Positions 38,111 to 50,581 of a stretch of 64,000 nucleotides of DNA are shown in pieces. Below the pieces are notes generated by a model. The model did no database searches. It had not been told where the DNA came from and saw nothing but the letters and a program-made list of their open reading frames with translations. Every line of letters starts with the position of its first letter. Positions within the stretch are counted from its first letter, which is position 1. The DNA is from Sabellastarte sp. h YS-2021. Taxonomy: Eukaryota; Annelida; Polychaeta; Sabellida; Sabellidae. The translations under genes were made by a program, and so were the position numbers. The stretch is taken from contig OZ024929.1 in NCBI GenBank assembly GCA_964017235.1, positions 65,381,603-65,445,602 of the forward strand, read 5' to 3'.

Positions 38111-41100
38111 ATGGCGTTCCGGCGTACTAATAGTAGCGTGTACCCGAATCCAGGTGGCGCCGTTATCGATGTGACCTTTGAACCAAACACAGTAAACAAA
38201 TGAGGATAAATTCTTGTCCTGTTATATACAGCAGAGTTATTCGAATATATATATATAATAATTATCAATTGATGCATAATACTTATTTTGATGCAGTTTA
38301 TGACGGCTGCCATGTTTTATTTTTAGTGTATTTATCATGTGAAATGGGCGATAATAGGGGTATCTGAAACTCCAACAGCCTGTCAGGAGTGCTTACATGT
38401 TTTACAATGGTACACCTGTTCGCCATCGCCGGATTATGGCCACCCCTGAATAACTACTTTGGCTTTGGAATTGTTTTTACTTCATTGTACTTTGTTTTAA
38501 ACTATAGGGATGAGAATTTTGGGGGGATACATCGATTTTATGGTTACCTTAAATTGTAAATATTAATGTAGCTCTATATGTCGTCCTTAAAGTAATAAAA
38601 TTTGAATAAAACCCTCTGGCTCCTTTATTTTGCCATTTTTAAAAGTCTAACTTATCACTGATGTTGAAGTAGACCAAAAAAAAAATAAATAAATAAATAA
38701 AAAGACCCTGGCTACCTTAGTATTTCAATATTTATTATGTTATAATTTTGTTATACAGTCAGTGAGTATTTAATTTATAAAAATGTCCTCAGATGCTTTA
38801 AATACCAGTACAATCAAGAAAAAAATTATCCATTATTTGAGACATATTGCTCAAAGGCAAAATATTTTTTAAAGTCATATCAGAATTTTTTTTTTCTTTA
38901 CTTATTTATTTATTTGGGGTATTACGTCGCTTTCAACACTGTACAGGTCATATCACGACGGGTACTTGGAAGGGCAGAGGAAACCAGTACATACAGTTCG
39001 CTAGGGTTCTGTACTGTAAACTGCCGACCAACGGCAAGCAACTACCAGGGGCCGGTTTCATGAAAAGTCTCAAACTGAGCCAGACTGAAGGCTGAGTCAG
39101 GGTCTCAAATCTGAGACTTTGTCTCGGCTGAGTTTTTGGCTCAAATGGATTTCACAAAGGGTGGATCAGCTGAGACCAGTCTCAAGTTATGGTCTAAACT
39201 TTTTAATCTCATTTTATATAATTAGTGGGCTTATTTTTAGTTTAAATAGTTATATTTCATGATTATTATCATTTTAAATATCTTTAATACTCATAATACA
39301 AAGAAATTATATGATAATATATTATTCTAAGTGATCCAGAAGATTGAGACTCAACTGAGGTTGAGTCTGGCTTTGAGTCCACCCTTGAGGCCTGTCACTT
39401 GATAATAGCCTATAAAGCATGTCAATTCTATTGACTTTTGTTATTAGTAAATATTGAATATGTGGCTGTAATTACAAAATAAAATGAAAATAGAAGATTT
39501 CAAGATTTATCAATTTCATTTTGGAACAAATTGTATCGCTTTATGTATGTGTTTTTTGGCATCAAAGCTTGGACTCAAATTTGAGACACCTCCTTCATGG
39601 GCTCAAATTTGAGCCTGTGACTGAGCCAGGTCTCAAGTTGAGCTTGTTTGTGAAATGCATTGAGTCTGAGTTCACAGACTCAGCAAAATATTTCCAAAAT
39701 TTGAGACAAAGTCTCAACTTTTGAGTCTGACTGAAGGCTTAAGTCTGTTCATGAAACCGGCCCCAGCCTTCCCACTTGAGGCCGTGATGTTCATTCTTGT
39801 AACAAAATATTAACTGTTCGCTCAGACTGGGAGACCTGGGTTTGATTCCCAGTGATGTGGAATGAGACATCATAGCTCAGTGACAGAGCACTCAGTCTGT
39901 TATTTTGTTGCTGCAATACTATAACATAAAAAATTATATATACCATAAATTTCCAAAATAACGCCCAGGTTCAAATAAACGTCTGGTTCAAATAAACGCC
40001 TGGCACCAGGCATACTGGTTACAATTTGTTACACTGTTTTTTGTATTTCAAAAGAACGCCTGGTTCAATTTAACGCCTGGTCTGATGCCATTTGAAAATA
40101 ATGAATGCCCGGGCCTTATTTCGAAAAAATACGGTATATTTTAAAGAAAATTGACTTTTTTTGTATTGGTACATATCTCTTACTGAGGACCTAACATGAG
40201 TTTAAAATACCCCTTTTTGACCCCAGCCAGCCATGTTCTATTTTGTGTGTATTTAGCTTGTTGCCTGGACTATAATAAGGGTTTCCAAGAGTTATTGAGC
40301 AGACTGTTGGGAGTGCTTATTTGTTTTCAGGTTGGTTCGATTGATCGCAGCCACTGGATTATGTGGTAGGGATGTTGGTTGGGGATGCCACCGATTGATC
40401 ACTGCTGCTGGATTATGTGGTATGGATATTGGTTGGGGGTGTGACCGATCCCACCAAACTCCAAAAAAAGACATCCTGTATATACTACTGGCAGGACCGG
40501 TCACGGAGTGTGCATTCACTAGGTGTTACCTTGTACTTCCTTTCTCTCCAGACAGCATGACATCATAGCATCTTTTTTGTTGTCTAGTGCTATGAAGACC
40601 TCTACTAGGTTGATAGCGGGGCTGGATGGGTGGGTCTTGCCGGTCCATTGGATAGGGTATCAACTTATAAAAATTTAATTTACTTATTAAATTTGCAATT
40701 CTGTAAGTATACCGTCCTGTCGGGGAGGTGCAACCGACCTAGTATTTTCCCGCCCTTTTTTGAGAATTTTTATCCCTGACCACCCGACTTTTTTAGCTGA
40801 CCTGAGCTGTAGGGTCAGCTCAAGCGGAACACCTGCAGTACTGAATCCAAGAAATGGGGACAAGATTTTAAACTCATGGCCACTATGACAAGGTCATATG
40901 TCAAATTGAGATCACACCATAATGTTGCATACACCTTACAGTTCCCAGGATATAGCCCAGACAAGATTTGCAAACTCAAGGTCACTATGGCAAGGTCAAA
41001 GGTCAAATCAAACTTTTTCCAGCTGTCCACCTGCCCGAATGCCCATCAGGACACCAGGTGAAAACAATGTCCTGACAGCCCTTAAGGGTGTTGGGGGTAA

Positions 41101-42922
41101 AGATGTATCATAATTAGTGGTGTTTGACTCATTGGGCTCTTGTTCACTAAAATATTTTATGAAAAAAATTGAAATTAATTAATTGATAATCTATTTCTTC
41201 CTACAACTTTCACTTTCTGAGATATAGCCAGGAAAAGAATTTTAATCACATGCAGAAACTGTAAGATTTTAAAGTTCAAGGTCACTACAGCAAAGTCCAA
41301 GGTCACTACAGCAAAGTCCAAGGTCACACCATGACCTTGCACACTATGTAGAAACTGTAAGATTTAAAGTTCAAGGTCACTACAGCAAGGTCAAAGGTCA
41401 CACCATGACCTTTCACACTATGTAACCCAGAGATGTGTTCTATATGTCACTAGTAAGGTATTTCCTCAGTGCTTCTGCTCATATGTAGTCCCTAAAAATC
41501 CATGCAGAATGTATTTTGAATAAATAATAAAAGAGTAACATAACTGACAAACTGAGTGCTTTATCACTAAGCTATGATGTTTTTGAAGGAACACCACTGG
41601 GAATCAAACCCAGGTCTCCCAATATGTCAGAATATGCTACTGTATTACTTATTGTTGTAAAATGTAATGTATTGTAAATCCAAGAAGTATACCCTTGTCT
41701 ATTAATTTCCATACAGAATTTTTAGGGGGCTCAGCGGTGTAGCGGTTAGAGTTCTCTCTAACCTCTGAGGGCGCCGGTTTGAATCTCGGGCCAGGCGCTT
41801 CATGTTGGAAAGTTGGTAGTTACTTGTTGATGCCTGGTGGTTAACAGTGCAGTATGCACTGGTTTCCTCCACCTGTAAACTACCCGTCGCAATATGACCC
41901 TGGCTGTTGAACGCGACGTAAACCAACAAATAAATAAATAAAATCCATGCAGAATTTCCTGGCATTTCTTTGAAAATTTTTTTTATTTGAAATAAACATT
42001 AAAATATTAGCTAATAAATTTAGAAAATGGTTGAGAACACCAGTAATTGGTACATACATGTTAATAAGTTGAAAATATTTGTGTATTTGCCAAAAAAAAT
42101 CGGCAAAAAAGTTTTCAGAAAATTTTAGATAAAATAACATGTACACTACACACACTAAGCTTAATTTTTTATATAAAAATATAAATATAGATCTACATAA
42201 TAGTGGGTTTTTTTGGCCAAGAAAAGGTACTTTGAAATTTTTTTTTTGTTCTTCTGAGATGGGCGAAATGGGGTTTATTTAACCTGTACAGTTATTTTTG
42301 GAGATGATTTTTGACTGATTATTTAATTTATAATAGGATAATAATGGGAAAATAGTACAAAAATATTAGGAAATAGGTACATAAATATATGAAACAATTT
42401 ATTGGGTGTTTTATTTATTATCCACCAGTTTGTTTAAATAATATATTTTACTCTCACTGCACCTACTGTTTAACTTGCATTTAATATTTTTTCTCAATTA
42501 TCGGCCGTTTTTACCGCAAACCGGAAATACCAGTGAACGCCCATTTTGTAAACATATAACAGGATTTGTCCTTCACCTCTAACAAAGATATATAAGGTGG
42601 GCGTTCATTGGTAGGCTGGCATTCACTGATAGAATGTCACTACAGTACTAGTACTCTGTTTAGCTACATCTGGGCGAAAATAGGGGATTTATGTTAAAAC
42701 TGCTACAAATATCTCACACAAATTCTATATTCTTCACGGAACTAATTTATGTTATTTATTACACTATTTCCATTATATTTTTTATAAGATAAATGCGTGT
42801 ATATCCAAAAATCAGATAAATTAATATTCGCTACTTCCTGGTTCTTCTGTCGCATACGTTTTTTGTTTAGGTCACATCGATTGTGGCGCCGCCCTGGTGA
42901 GTATTTCGTGCCGGAACCCCAT
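38111..42922. repeat. Array unit 5
   Basis: 4812 bp. Shares CTCAAATCTGAGAC (39105; GTGAGAC in units 1-4) with unit 6, so these two are the closest relatives at this site. Confidence 0.88.
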
Positions 42923-42935
42923 TGTTTAAGTCATA

Positions 42936-45900
42936 ATGGCGTTCCGGCGTACTAATAGTAGCGTGTACCCGAATCCAGGTGGCGCCGTTATCGATGTGAC
43001 CTTTGAACCAAACACAGTAAACAAATGAGGATAAATTCTTGTCCTGTTATATACAGCAGAGTTATTCGAATATATATATATAATAATTATCAATTGATGC
43101 ATAATACTTATTTTGATGCAGTTTATGACGGCTGCCATGTTTTATTTTTAGTGTATTTATCATGTGAAATGGGCGATAATAGGGGTATCTGAAACTCCAA
43201 CAGCCTGTCAGGAGTGCTTACATGTTTTACAATGGTACACCTGTTCGCCATCGCCGGATTATGGCCACCCCTGAATAACTACTTTGGCTTTGGAATTGTT
43301 TTTACTTCATTGTACTTTGTTTTAAACTATAGGGATGAGAATTTTGGGGGGATACATCGATTTTATGGTTACCTTAAATTGTAAATATTAATGTAGCTCT
43401 ATATGTCGTCCTTAAAGTAATAAAATTTGAATAAAACCCTCTGGCTCCTTTATTTTGCCATTTTTAAAAGTCTAACTTATCACTGATGTTGAAGTAGACC
43501 AAAAAAAAAAATAAATAAATAAAAAGACCCTGGCTACCTTAGTATTTCAATATTTATTATGTTATAATTTTGTTATACAGTCAGTGAGTATTTAATTTAT
43601 AAAAATGTCCTCAGATGCTTTAAATACCAGTACAATCAAGAAAAAAATTATCCATTATTTGAGACATATTGCTCAAAGGCAAAATATTTTTTAAAGTCAT
43701 ATCAGAATTTTTTTTTTCTTTACTTATTTATTTATTTGGGGTATTACGTCGCTTTCAACACTGTACAGGTCATATCACGACGGGTACTTGGAAGGGCAGA
43801 GGAAACCAGTACATACAGTTCGCTAGGGTTCTGTACTGTAAACTGCCGACCAAAGGCAAGCAACTACCAGGGGCCGGTTTCATGAAAAGTCTCAAACTGA
43901 GCCAGACTGAAGGCTGAGTCAGGGTCTCAAATCTGAGACTTTGTCTCGGCTGAGTTTTTGGCTCAAATGGATTTCACAAAGGGTGGATCAGCTGAGACCA
44001 GTATCAAGTTATGGTCTAAACTTTTTAATATCATTTTATATAATAAGTGGGCTTATTTTTAGTTTAAATAGTTATATTTCATGATTATTATCATTTTAAA
44101 TATCTTTAATACTCATAATACAAAGAAATTATATGATAATATATTATTCTAAGTGATCCAGAAGATTGAGACTCAACTGAGGTTGAGTCTGGCTTTGAGT
44201 CCACCCTTGAGGCCTGTCACTTGATAATAGCCTATAAAGCATGTCAATTCTATTGACTTTTGTTATTAGTAAATATTGAATATGTGGCTGTAATTACAAA
44301 ATAAAATGAAAATAGAAGATTTCAAGATTTATCAATTTCATTTTGGAACAAATTGTATCGCTTTATGTATGTGTTTTTTGGCATCAAAGCTTGGACTCAA
44401 ATTTGAGACACCTCCTTCATGGGCTCAAATTTGAGCCTGTGACTGAGCCAGGTCTCAAGTTGAGCTTGTTTGTGAAATGCATTGAGTCTGAGTTCACAGA
44501 CTCAGCAAAATATTTCCAAAATTTGAGACAAAGTCTCAACTTTTGAGTCTGACTGAAGGCTTAAGTCTGTTCATGAAACCGGCCCCAGCCTTCCCACTTG
44601 AGGCCGTGATGTTCATTCTTGTAACAAAATATTAACTGTTCGCTCAGACTGGGAGACCTGGGTTTGATTCCCAGTGATGTGGAATGAGACATCATAGCTC
44701 AGTGACAGAGCACTCAGTCTGTTATTTTGTTGCTGCAATACTATAACATAAAAAATTATATATACCATAAATTTCCAAAATAACGCCCAGGTTCAAATAA
44801 ACGTCTGGTTCAAATAAACGCCTGGCACCAGGCATACTGGTTACAATTTGTTACACTGTTTTTTGTATTTCAAAAGAACGCCTGGTTCAATTTAACGCCT
44901 GGTCTGATGCCATTTGAAAATAATTAATGCCCGGGCCTTATTTCGAAAAAATACGGTATATTTTAAAGAAAATTGACTTTTTTTGTATTGGTACATATCT
45001 CTTACTGAGGACCTAACATGAGTTTAAAATACCCCTTTTTGACCCCAGCCAGCCATGTTCTATTTTGTGTGTATTTAGCTTGTTGCCTGGACTATAATAA
45101 GGGTTTCCAAGAGTTATTGAGCAGACTGTTGGGAGTGCTTATTTGTTTTCAGGTTGGTTCGATTGATCGCAGCCACTGGATTATGTGGTAGGGATGTTGG
45201 TTGGGGATGCCACCGATTGATCACTGCTGCTGGATTATGTGGTATGGATATTGGTTGGGGGTGTGACCGATCCCACCAAACTCCAAAAAAAGACATCCTG
45301 TATATACTACTGGCAGGACCGGTCACGGAGTGTGCATTCACTAGGTGTTACCTTGTACTTCCTTTCTGTCCAGACAGCATGACATCATAGCATCTTTTTT
45401 GTTGTCTAGTGCTATGAAGACCTCTACTAGGTTGATAGCGGGGCTGGATGGGTGGGTCTTGCCAGTCCATTGGATAGGGTATCAACTTATAAAAATTTAA
45501 TTTACTTATTAAATTTGCAATTCTGTAAGTATACCGTCCTGTCGGGGAGGTGCAACCGACCTAGTATTTTCCCGCCCTTTTTTGAGAATTTTTATCCCTG
45601 ACCACCCGACTTTTTTAGCTGACCTGAGCTGTAGGGTCAGCTCAAGCGGAACACCTGCAGTACTGAATCCAAGAAATGGGGACAAGATTTTAAACTCATG
45701 GCCACTATGACAAGGTCATATGTCAAATTGAGATCACACCATAATGTTGCATACACCTTACAGTTCCCAGGATATAGCCCAGACAAGATTTGCAAACTCA
45801 AGGTCACTATGGCAAGGTCAAAGGTCAAATCAAACTTTTTCCAGCTGTCCACCTGCCCGAATGCCCATCAGGACACCAGGTGAAAACAATGTCCTGACAG

Positions 45901-47971
45901 CCCTTAAGGGTGTTAGGGGGTAAAGATGTATCATAATTAGTGGTGTTTGACTCATTGGGCTCTTGTTCACTAAAATATTTTATGAAAAAAATTGAAATTA
46001 ATTAATTGATAATCTATTTCTTCCTACAACTTTCACTTTCTGAGATATAGCCAGGAAAAGAATTTTAATCACATGCAGAAACTGTAAGATTTTAAAGTTC
46101 AAGGTCACTACAGCAAAGTCCAAGGTCACTACAGCAAAGTCCAAGGTCACACCATGACCTTGCACACTATGTAGAAACTGTAAGATTTAAAGTTCAAGGT
46201 CACTACAGCAAGGTCAAAGGTCACACCATGACCTTTCACACTATGTAACCCAGAGATGTGTTCTATATGTCACTAGTAAGGTATTTCCTCAGTGCTTCTG
46301 CTCATATGTAGTCCCTAAAAATCCATGCAGAATGTATTTTGAATAAATAATAAGAGTAACATAACTGACAAACTGAGTGCTTTATCACTAAGCTATGATG
46401 TTTTTGAAGGAACACCACTGGGAATCAAACCCAGGTCTCCCAATATGTCAGAATATGCTACTGTATTACTTATTGTTGTAAAATGTAATGTATTGTAAAT
46501 CCAAGAAGTATACCCTTGTCTATTAATTTCCATACAGAATTTTTAGGGGGCTCAGCGGTGTAGCGGTTAGAGTTCTCTCTAACCTCTGAGGGCGCCGGTT
46601 TGAATCTCGGGCCAGGCGCTTCATGTTGGAAAGTTGGTAGTTACTTGTTGATGCCTGGTGGTTAACAGTGCAGTATGCACTGGTTTCCTCCACCTGTAAA
46701 CTACCCGTCGCAATATGACCCTGGCTGTTGAACGCGACGTAAACCAACAAATAAATAAATAAAATCCATGCAGAATTTCCTGGCATTTCTTTGAAAATTT
46801 TTTTTATTTGAAATAAACATTAAAATATTAGCTAATAAATTTAGAAAATGGTTGAGAACACCAGTAATTGGTACATACATGTTAATAAGTTGAAAATATT
46901 TGTGTATTTGCCAAAAAAAAATCGGCAAAAAAGTTTTCAGAAAATTTTAGATAAAATAACATGTACACTACACACACTAAGCTTAATTTTTTATATAAAA
47001 ATATAAATATAGATCTACAGAATAGTGGGTTTTTTTGGCCAAGAAAAGGTACTTTGAAATTTTTTTTTTGTTCTTCTGAGATGGGCGAAATGGGGTTTAT
47101 TTAACCTGTACAGTTATTTTTGGAGATGATTTTTGACTGATTATTTAATTTATAATAGGATAATAATGGGAAAATAGTACAAAAATATTAGGAAATAGGT
47201 ACATAAATATATGAAACAATTTATTGGGTGTTTTATTTATTATCCACCAGTTTGTTTAAATAATATATTTTACTCTCACTGCACCTACTGTTTAACTTGC
47301 ATTTAATATTTTTTCTCAATTATCGGCCGTTTTTACCGCAAACCGGAAATACCAGTGAACGCCCATTTTGTAAACATATAACAGGATTTGTCCTTCACCT
47401 CTAACAAAGATATATAAGGCGGGCGTTCATTGGTAGGCTGGCATTCACTGATAGAATGTCACTACTAGTACTCTGTTTAGCTACATCTGGGCGAAAATAG
47501 GGGATTTATGTTAAAACTGCTACAAATATCTCACACAAATTCTATATTCTTCACGGAACTAATTTATGTTATTTATTACACTATTTCCATTATATTTTTT
47601 ATAAGATAAATGCGTGTATATCCAGAAATCAGATAAATTAATATTCGCTACTTCCTGGTTCTTCTGTCGCATACGTTTTTTGTTTGGGCGCGTGCATACG
47701 ACAACACGTCAATGGCGAATATATGAATATTCATGAGATGCATAAATTAAAAATGTAAACATCCTGCTTTGCAGCATTTAGTACGAAATCTTATAAATAT
47801 GTGAGTTTTAGTACTTTTGGTGACCTTGACTGTTACTCATGTAAACAAATTAATGTAAACAAACTACATTTGTGACAGAGAAACCAGGAAGTTGAGAAAA
47901 TTAAGATTAATAACTTATAGTCACATCGATTGTGGCGCCGCCCTGGTGAGTATTTCGTGCCGGAACCCCAT
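42936..47971. repeat. Array unit 6, long form
   Basis: 5036 bp. Near its right end it has about 230 bp (47686-47918) that all other units lack; there they run straight from TTTTTGTTT to AGGTCACATCG. The extra segment completes an inverted repeat: CTTCCTGGTTCTTCTGTC (47651-47668) against GACAGAGAAACCAGGAAG (47874-47891). It abuts LINE fragment B on the right. Confidence 0.88.
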
Positions 47972-48997
47972 AGTTTGAAATCATATTAATTTTGAGATCT
48001 GTTGAAGTCAACCATTTTTTGGTATACTGTGTATTATTCCTCGCCATAACATATAATCAGATTTGGTAACACCACATTTCAGCCAGAAATCAAAAGATTG
48101 TACAGCACCTGATTCATCAAACAAATCTTTGATTGTCCATAACCCAGCTTTAAAGAGTTTCTCACAATATAGTAAATTATTTCCTACACTTAAATCTTTG
48201 TTATACAAAATAAAAGTATTTAGTATGTTATTTGTATTTAGGTTATCTTTGTGAAAATCTCTAAGTTCTTTCCAAATATATAATATTTCCCTATAAAATT
48301 CTGGAATTGAATGAAGTATTTTTTCATTGTAATTGCAATTAAGAAACAACGCATGATTTTTGATACCCGTCAAGGAGATAAATGAGTGTATAATTGATTC
48401 ATTGTCTGTATTTAAGAGTTTCTTAGCCTATAGCATTTTAATACCTCCTCTATTATAGTTTTGTATTGATATATGTTTGCTAATTTTATTAGTCTTACCC
48501 CCCATATAAATTCAAAAGTAATATTATTTATTCTCTTTACAATTTCTGTTGGTATATGCACAACTGTTGCCAAGAAACTAAACTAAACCCCCAAAGTTTT
48601 AACAATAAGAACCTTCCCAAATATTGACAATTTTCTCATTTTCCACAGATTTAATTTGTCATTAAAATTATAATCTATGAATTTTTCTCTATCATATGTA
48701 AAATATACTCCCAGGCCATGTACGGGAGTTGTCGGCCATTCAATTCCTAATGGCGTACTTGTATTTAACCTATTTTTACCTAACCACAGACCTTGAGTTT
48801 TAGATTCATTTAGTTTTAAACCAGATATTCTTTCAAAATCTCTCATTATTTGAAACACTCTTTTTGCTGACTTTTTATGTGCTAATGTACAAGTCATATC
48901 GTCAGCATAAACGCACAGTTTTTGATGCTTTTTACCCAACAAAAAACCCTCAATTTTGGTACAGCCACGAATCTTATTTGCTAAGAACTCAATACAA
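47972..48997 (-). pseudogene. L1-Tx1-like LINE, middle third (fragment B of the split element)
   Basis: Minus strand, 48991-48583 encodes the second half of the RT core. CIEFLANKIRGC leads to CVYADDM (complement of about 48890-48911, the catalytic YXDD box), then FERISGLKLNESKTQGLWLG and GLGVYF. The frame is broken at several points between 48583 and 48373, then resumes 48373-48008 with FHKDNLN, SFDFWLKCGVTKSDYMLWRGI. It continues after a one-base frame change to the array boundary at 47972. Fragment A's last codons before the Gypsy insertion (SPHLFIVC) join directly onto CIEFLANK, showing the two pieces were contiguous. Confidence 0.9.
48992..48997. repeat. Target-site duplication ATACAA, left copy
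   Basis: ATACAA at 48992-48997 and 58582-58587 bracket the Gypsy element, each one base outside the LTR TG/CA termini (G at 48998, C at 58581). It is the complement of codons in the interrupted LINE frame. Confidence 0.75.
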
Positions 48998-49191
48998 GTG
49001 AGATGACCTCGTTCGCGTGTTATGTCTGCGCATGCGCGAACTCGGTATTTGGTCCGCGAGATTGTTGAAGAAGTGTCTCCGCGGTCGCTAGTGTAAATGC
49101 GGTGCATTATCGCCCACCGCAAACGTTTTATAAAATAAAATATACACAGTGTTAGAAATCTAGTGTTTTTTACTAGTAAAATAAAATAAGC

Positions 49192-49789
49192 GGAACGATT
49201 GCAGAATTCCCCTCCCGGAAGTAGAAAGGCGTAGGAATATAAGTGATGTTATTTTCTGCAATAATATAGTTCCTGATTAAATGGAAAATAAGATAAGTGG
49301 ACAGGTAGACATGTAGGCAGGTAGACATGTAGGCAGGTAGACAGGTTGGCTGGTAGGCAGGTCGGCTGGTAGGCAGGTCGGCTGGTCGTCAGGTCGGCGG
49401 GTCGGCAGGTCGGCGGGTCGGCAGGTCACCAGAACAAATATCCACACCTTTATGGCAGTATAATGCATGCTTTTTTGTGTGATTAACCAATCAGAAACTA
49501 TGTTACATTGTTCCTTTATTTTATAATCTCCAAATATGAAATTATTTTTTGTCAATTATTTTATTATTTTCTTTTATAATTTTTATAATATCTGTCTACC
49601 TGCCGACCTGTCTACCAGCCGACCTGTCTACCTGCCTGCACGTCTACTTCATAATCCACATATTTATTAATTTATTTTACTTCATTTTATTTATTTTTAT
49701 TGGATATATATAGATATATATATATATATATATAGATATGACGGAACTACTTTCAGCTATATCCGGGAGGGGAATTCTGCAATTTAGCC
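49192..49789. mobile_element. 598-bp foldback MITE with 8-bp target-site duplication (hAT-like)
   Basis: AAATAAGC flanks the insert (49184-49191 and 49790-49797); the 3' LTR has it once. A perfect 21-bp inverted repeat beginning ATTGCAGAATTCCCC lies six bases inside each end (49198 and complement of 49783). Internally an 8-bp-period array of GGTAGGCA/GGTCGGCA words (49304-49430) faces a shorter inverted array (49591-49645). An AT microsatellite lies at 49711-49733. No transposase. The duplication length fits hAT, but the termini (GG...CC) are not the usual CAG type, so the superfamily is open. Confidence 0.85.
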
Positions 49790-50122
49790 AAATAAGCTTA
49801 TTGTCAAACCTTTTAGTTCAAATATCCATCACTAGGGGGCGACAGAGTGCCTTATATTTGCATATATTTATCACGGTGTATAGATGGTTATAATGGCGAT
49901 CGCTAGTATACGTCACAAATGTGTACTGACGTCATTGCGGTGTTGCACCGTCATATAGTACTTTAGGCACTTAGAAACGGTGACGTGAGGAGGGAATTGA
50001 ATGTAAGGAGCAATTCAATTGGATTGGATTGAAAGGGTTCCAGAAGGACCAAAAGTTGAACCAATCAATTGAATGAACCTGCTCAGTAGTAGAACTGCTC
50101 AGTAGTATAACAACCAAATATG

Positions 50123-50128
50123 GTAAGA
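50123..50128 (+). promoter_or_regulatory. Candidate splice donor GTAAGA in the LTR
   Basis: The sequence ATG-GTAAGA (ATG at 50120-50122) gives a phase-0 donor immediately after a start codon. Joined to the acceptor at 56136 it stays in frame with the accessory gene. It requires that transcription start upstream of 50120, plausible since the CRE and TATA-like elements lie 190-260 bp upstream. Confidence 0.45.
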
Positions 50129-50581
50129 CATTTACTACACATAGCAGCAATAAGGGTTTATTATTAGATGATTGTAGGCTAAATACTAGAGATAAATGGT
50201 ATTTTTATTAAACTGAATATTAGACAATTGGTTATTTGTGTGCTAATTAAAAGCTATACATTATATTCAAGCTGATGAATTTGAGTAAATACTTTTGTAA
50301 TTGTTACTTTATGTACCAGTGATATTTTGTCTTATTTTGTAAATTACCTGTTGAATTTGATATATTTTAGAATAAATATTCATTGTTGAATTTGCTGCGA
50401 AATTCTTAATACACCACAAATTTGTCCCTTTAACAACAGGAGTTAATGTTAGTGACGGTTTGCTAATAACCTAATACAAATTTGAACACAACGCGAGGCT
50501 TTATATTGATTTGGTCAATCTGTAGGGTTAACAGGCTATTTGTAAGGCTTGACATATCTGCTGGGTCGCCACAGATATTTT

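Larger units (their letters stand above)
18815..47971. mobile_element. Six-copy head-to-tail array of a 4.8-kb TIR-bounded composite element, inserted in a LINE
   Basis: Unit starts (ATGGCGTTCCGGC) lie at 18815, 23641, 28463, 33287, 38111 and 42936; unit ends (GCCGGAACCCCAT) at 23627, 28449, 33273, 38097, 42922 and 47971. Ends are imperfect inverted repeats: ATGGSGTTCCGGC outermost, then further in GGCGCC followed by ATCGATGTGAC. Adjacent units are separated by the constant 13-bp linker TGTTTAAGTCATA. No transposase-sized frame is present, so the unit is non-autonomous or of another nature. Units differ by scattered single changes and poly-A/poly-T length. The left flank (LINE fragment C) and right flank (fragment B) are adjacent parts of one LINE. 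Assembly duplication cannot be excluded but shared variants argue against it. Confidence 0.85.
48999..50573 (+). repeat. 5' LTR, interrupted by a MITE
   Basis: Starts TGAGATGACC and ends GGGTCGCCACA. Without the 598-bp insert and its 8-bp duplication it matches the 969-bp 3' LTR. Motifs include NRF1-like TGCGCATGCGCG (49027), CTCF-like TCACTAGGGGGCGACAG (49829), octamer ATTTGCAT (49856) overlapping TATA-like TATATTTA, CRE TGACGTCA (49927), a polyadenylation signal AATAAA (50371), and ATG followed by a consensus splice donor GTAAGA (50120-50128). Confidence 0.93.

Noticed and set aside
19553-46928. Recurrent 60-91 codon frames in each array unit
   Set aside because: They run through SINE, MITE and AGGTCA-repeat sequence and show no protein family features; recurrence only reflects the tandem copies.
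48583-49122. Apparent 179-aa protein starting MRWAIMHRIY
   Set aside because: It fuses antisense LTR sequence with the interrupted LINE RT; the same LTR part appears alone at 57553-57735.
49277-49555. Proline/threonine-rich repeat protein
   Set aside because: Translation of the octamer minisatellite arm of the MITE.
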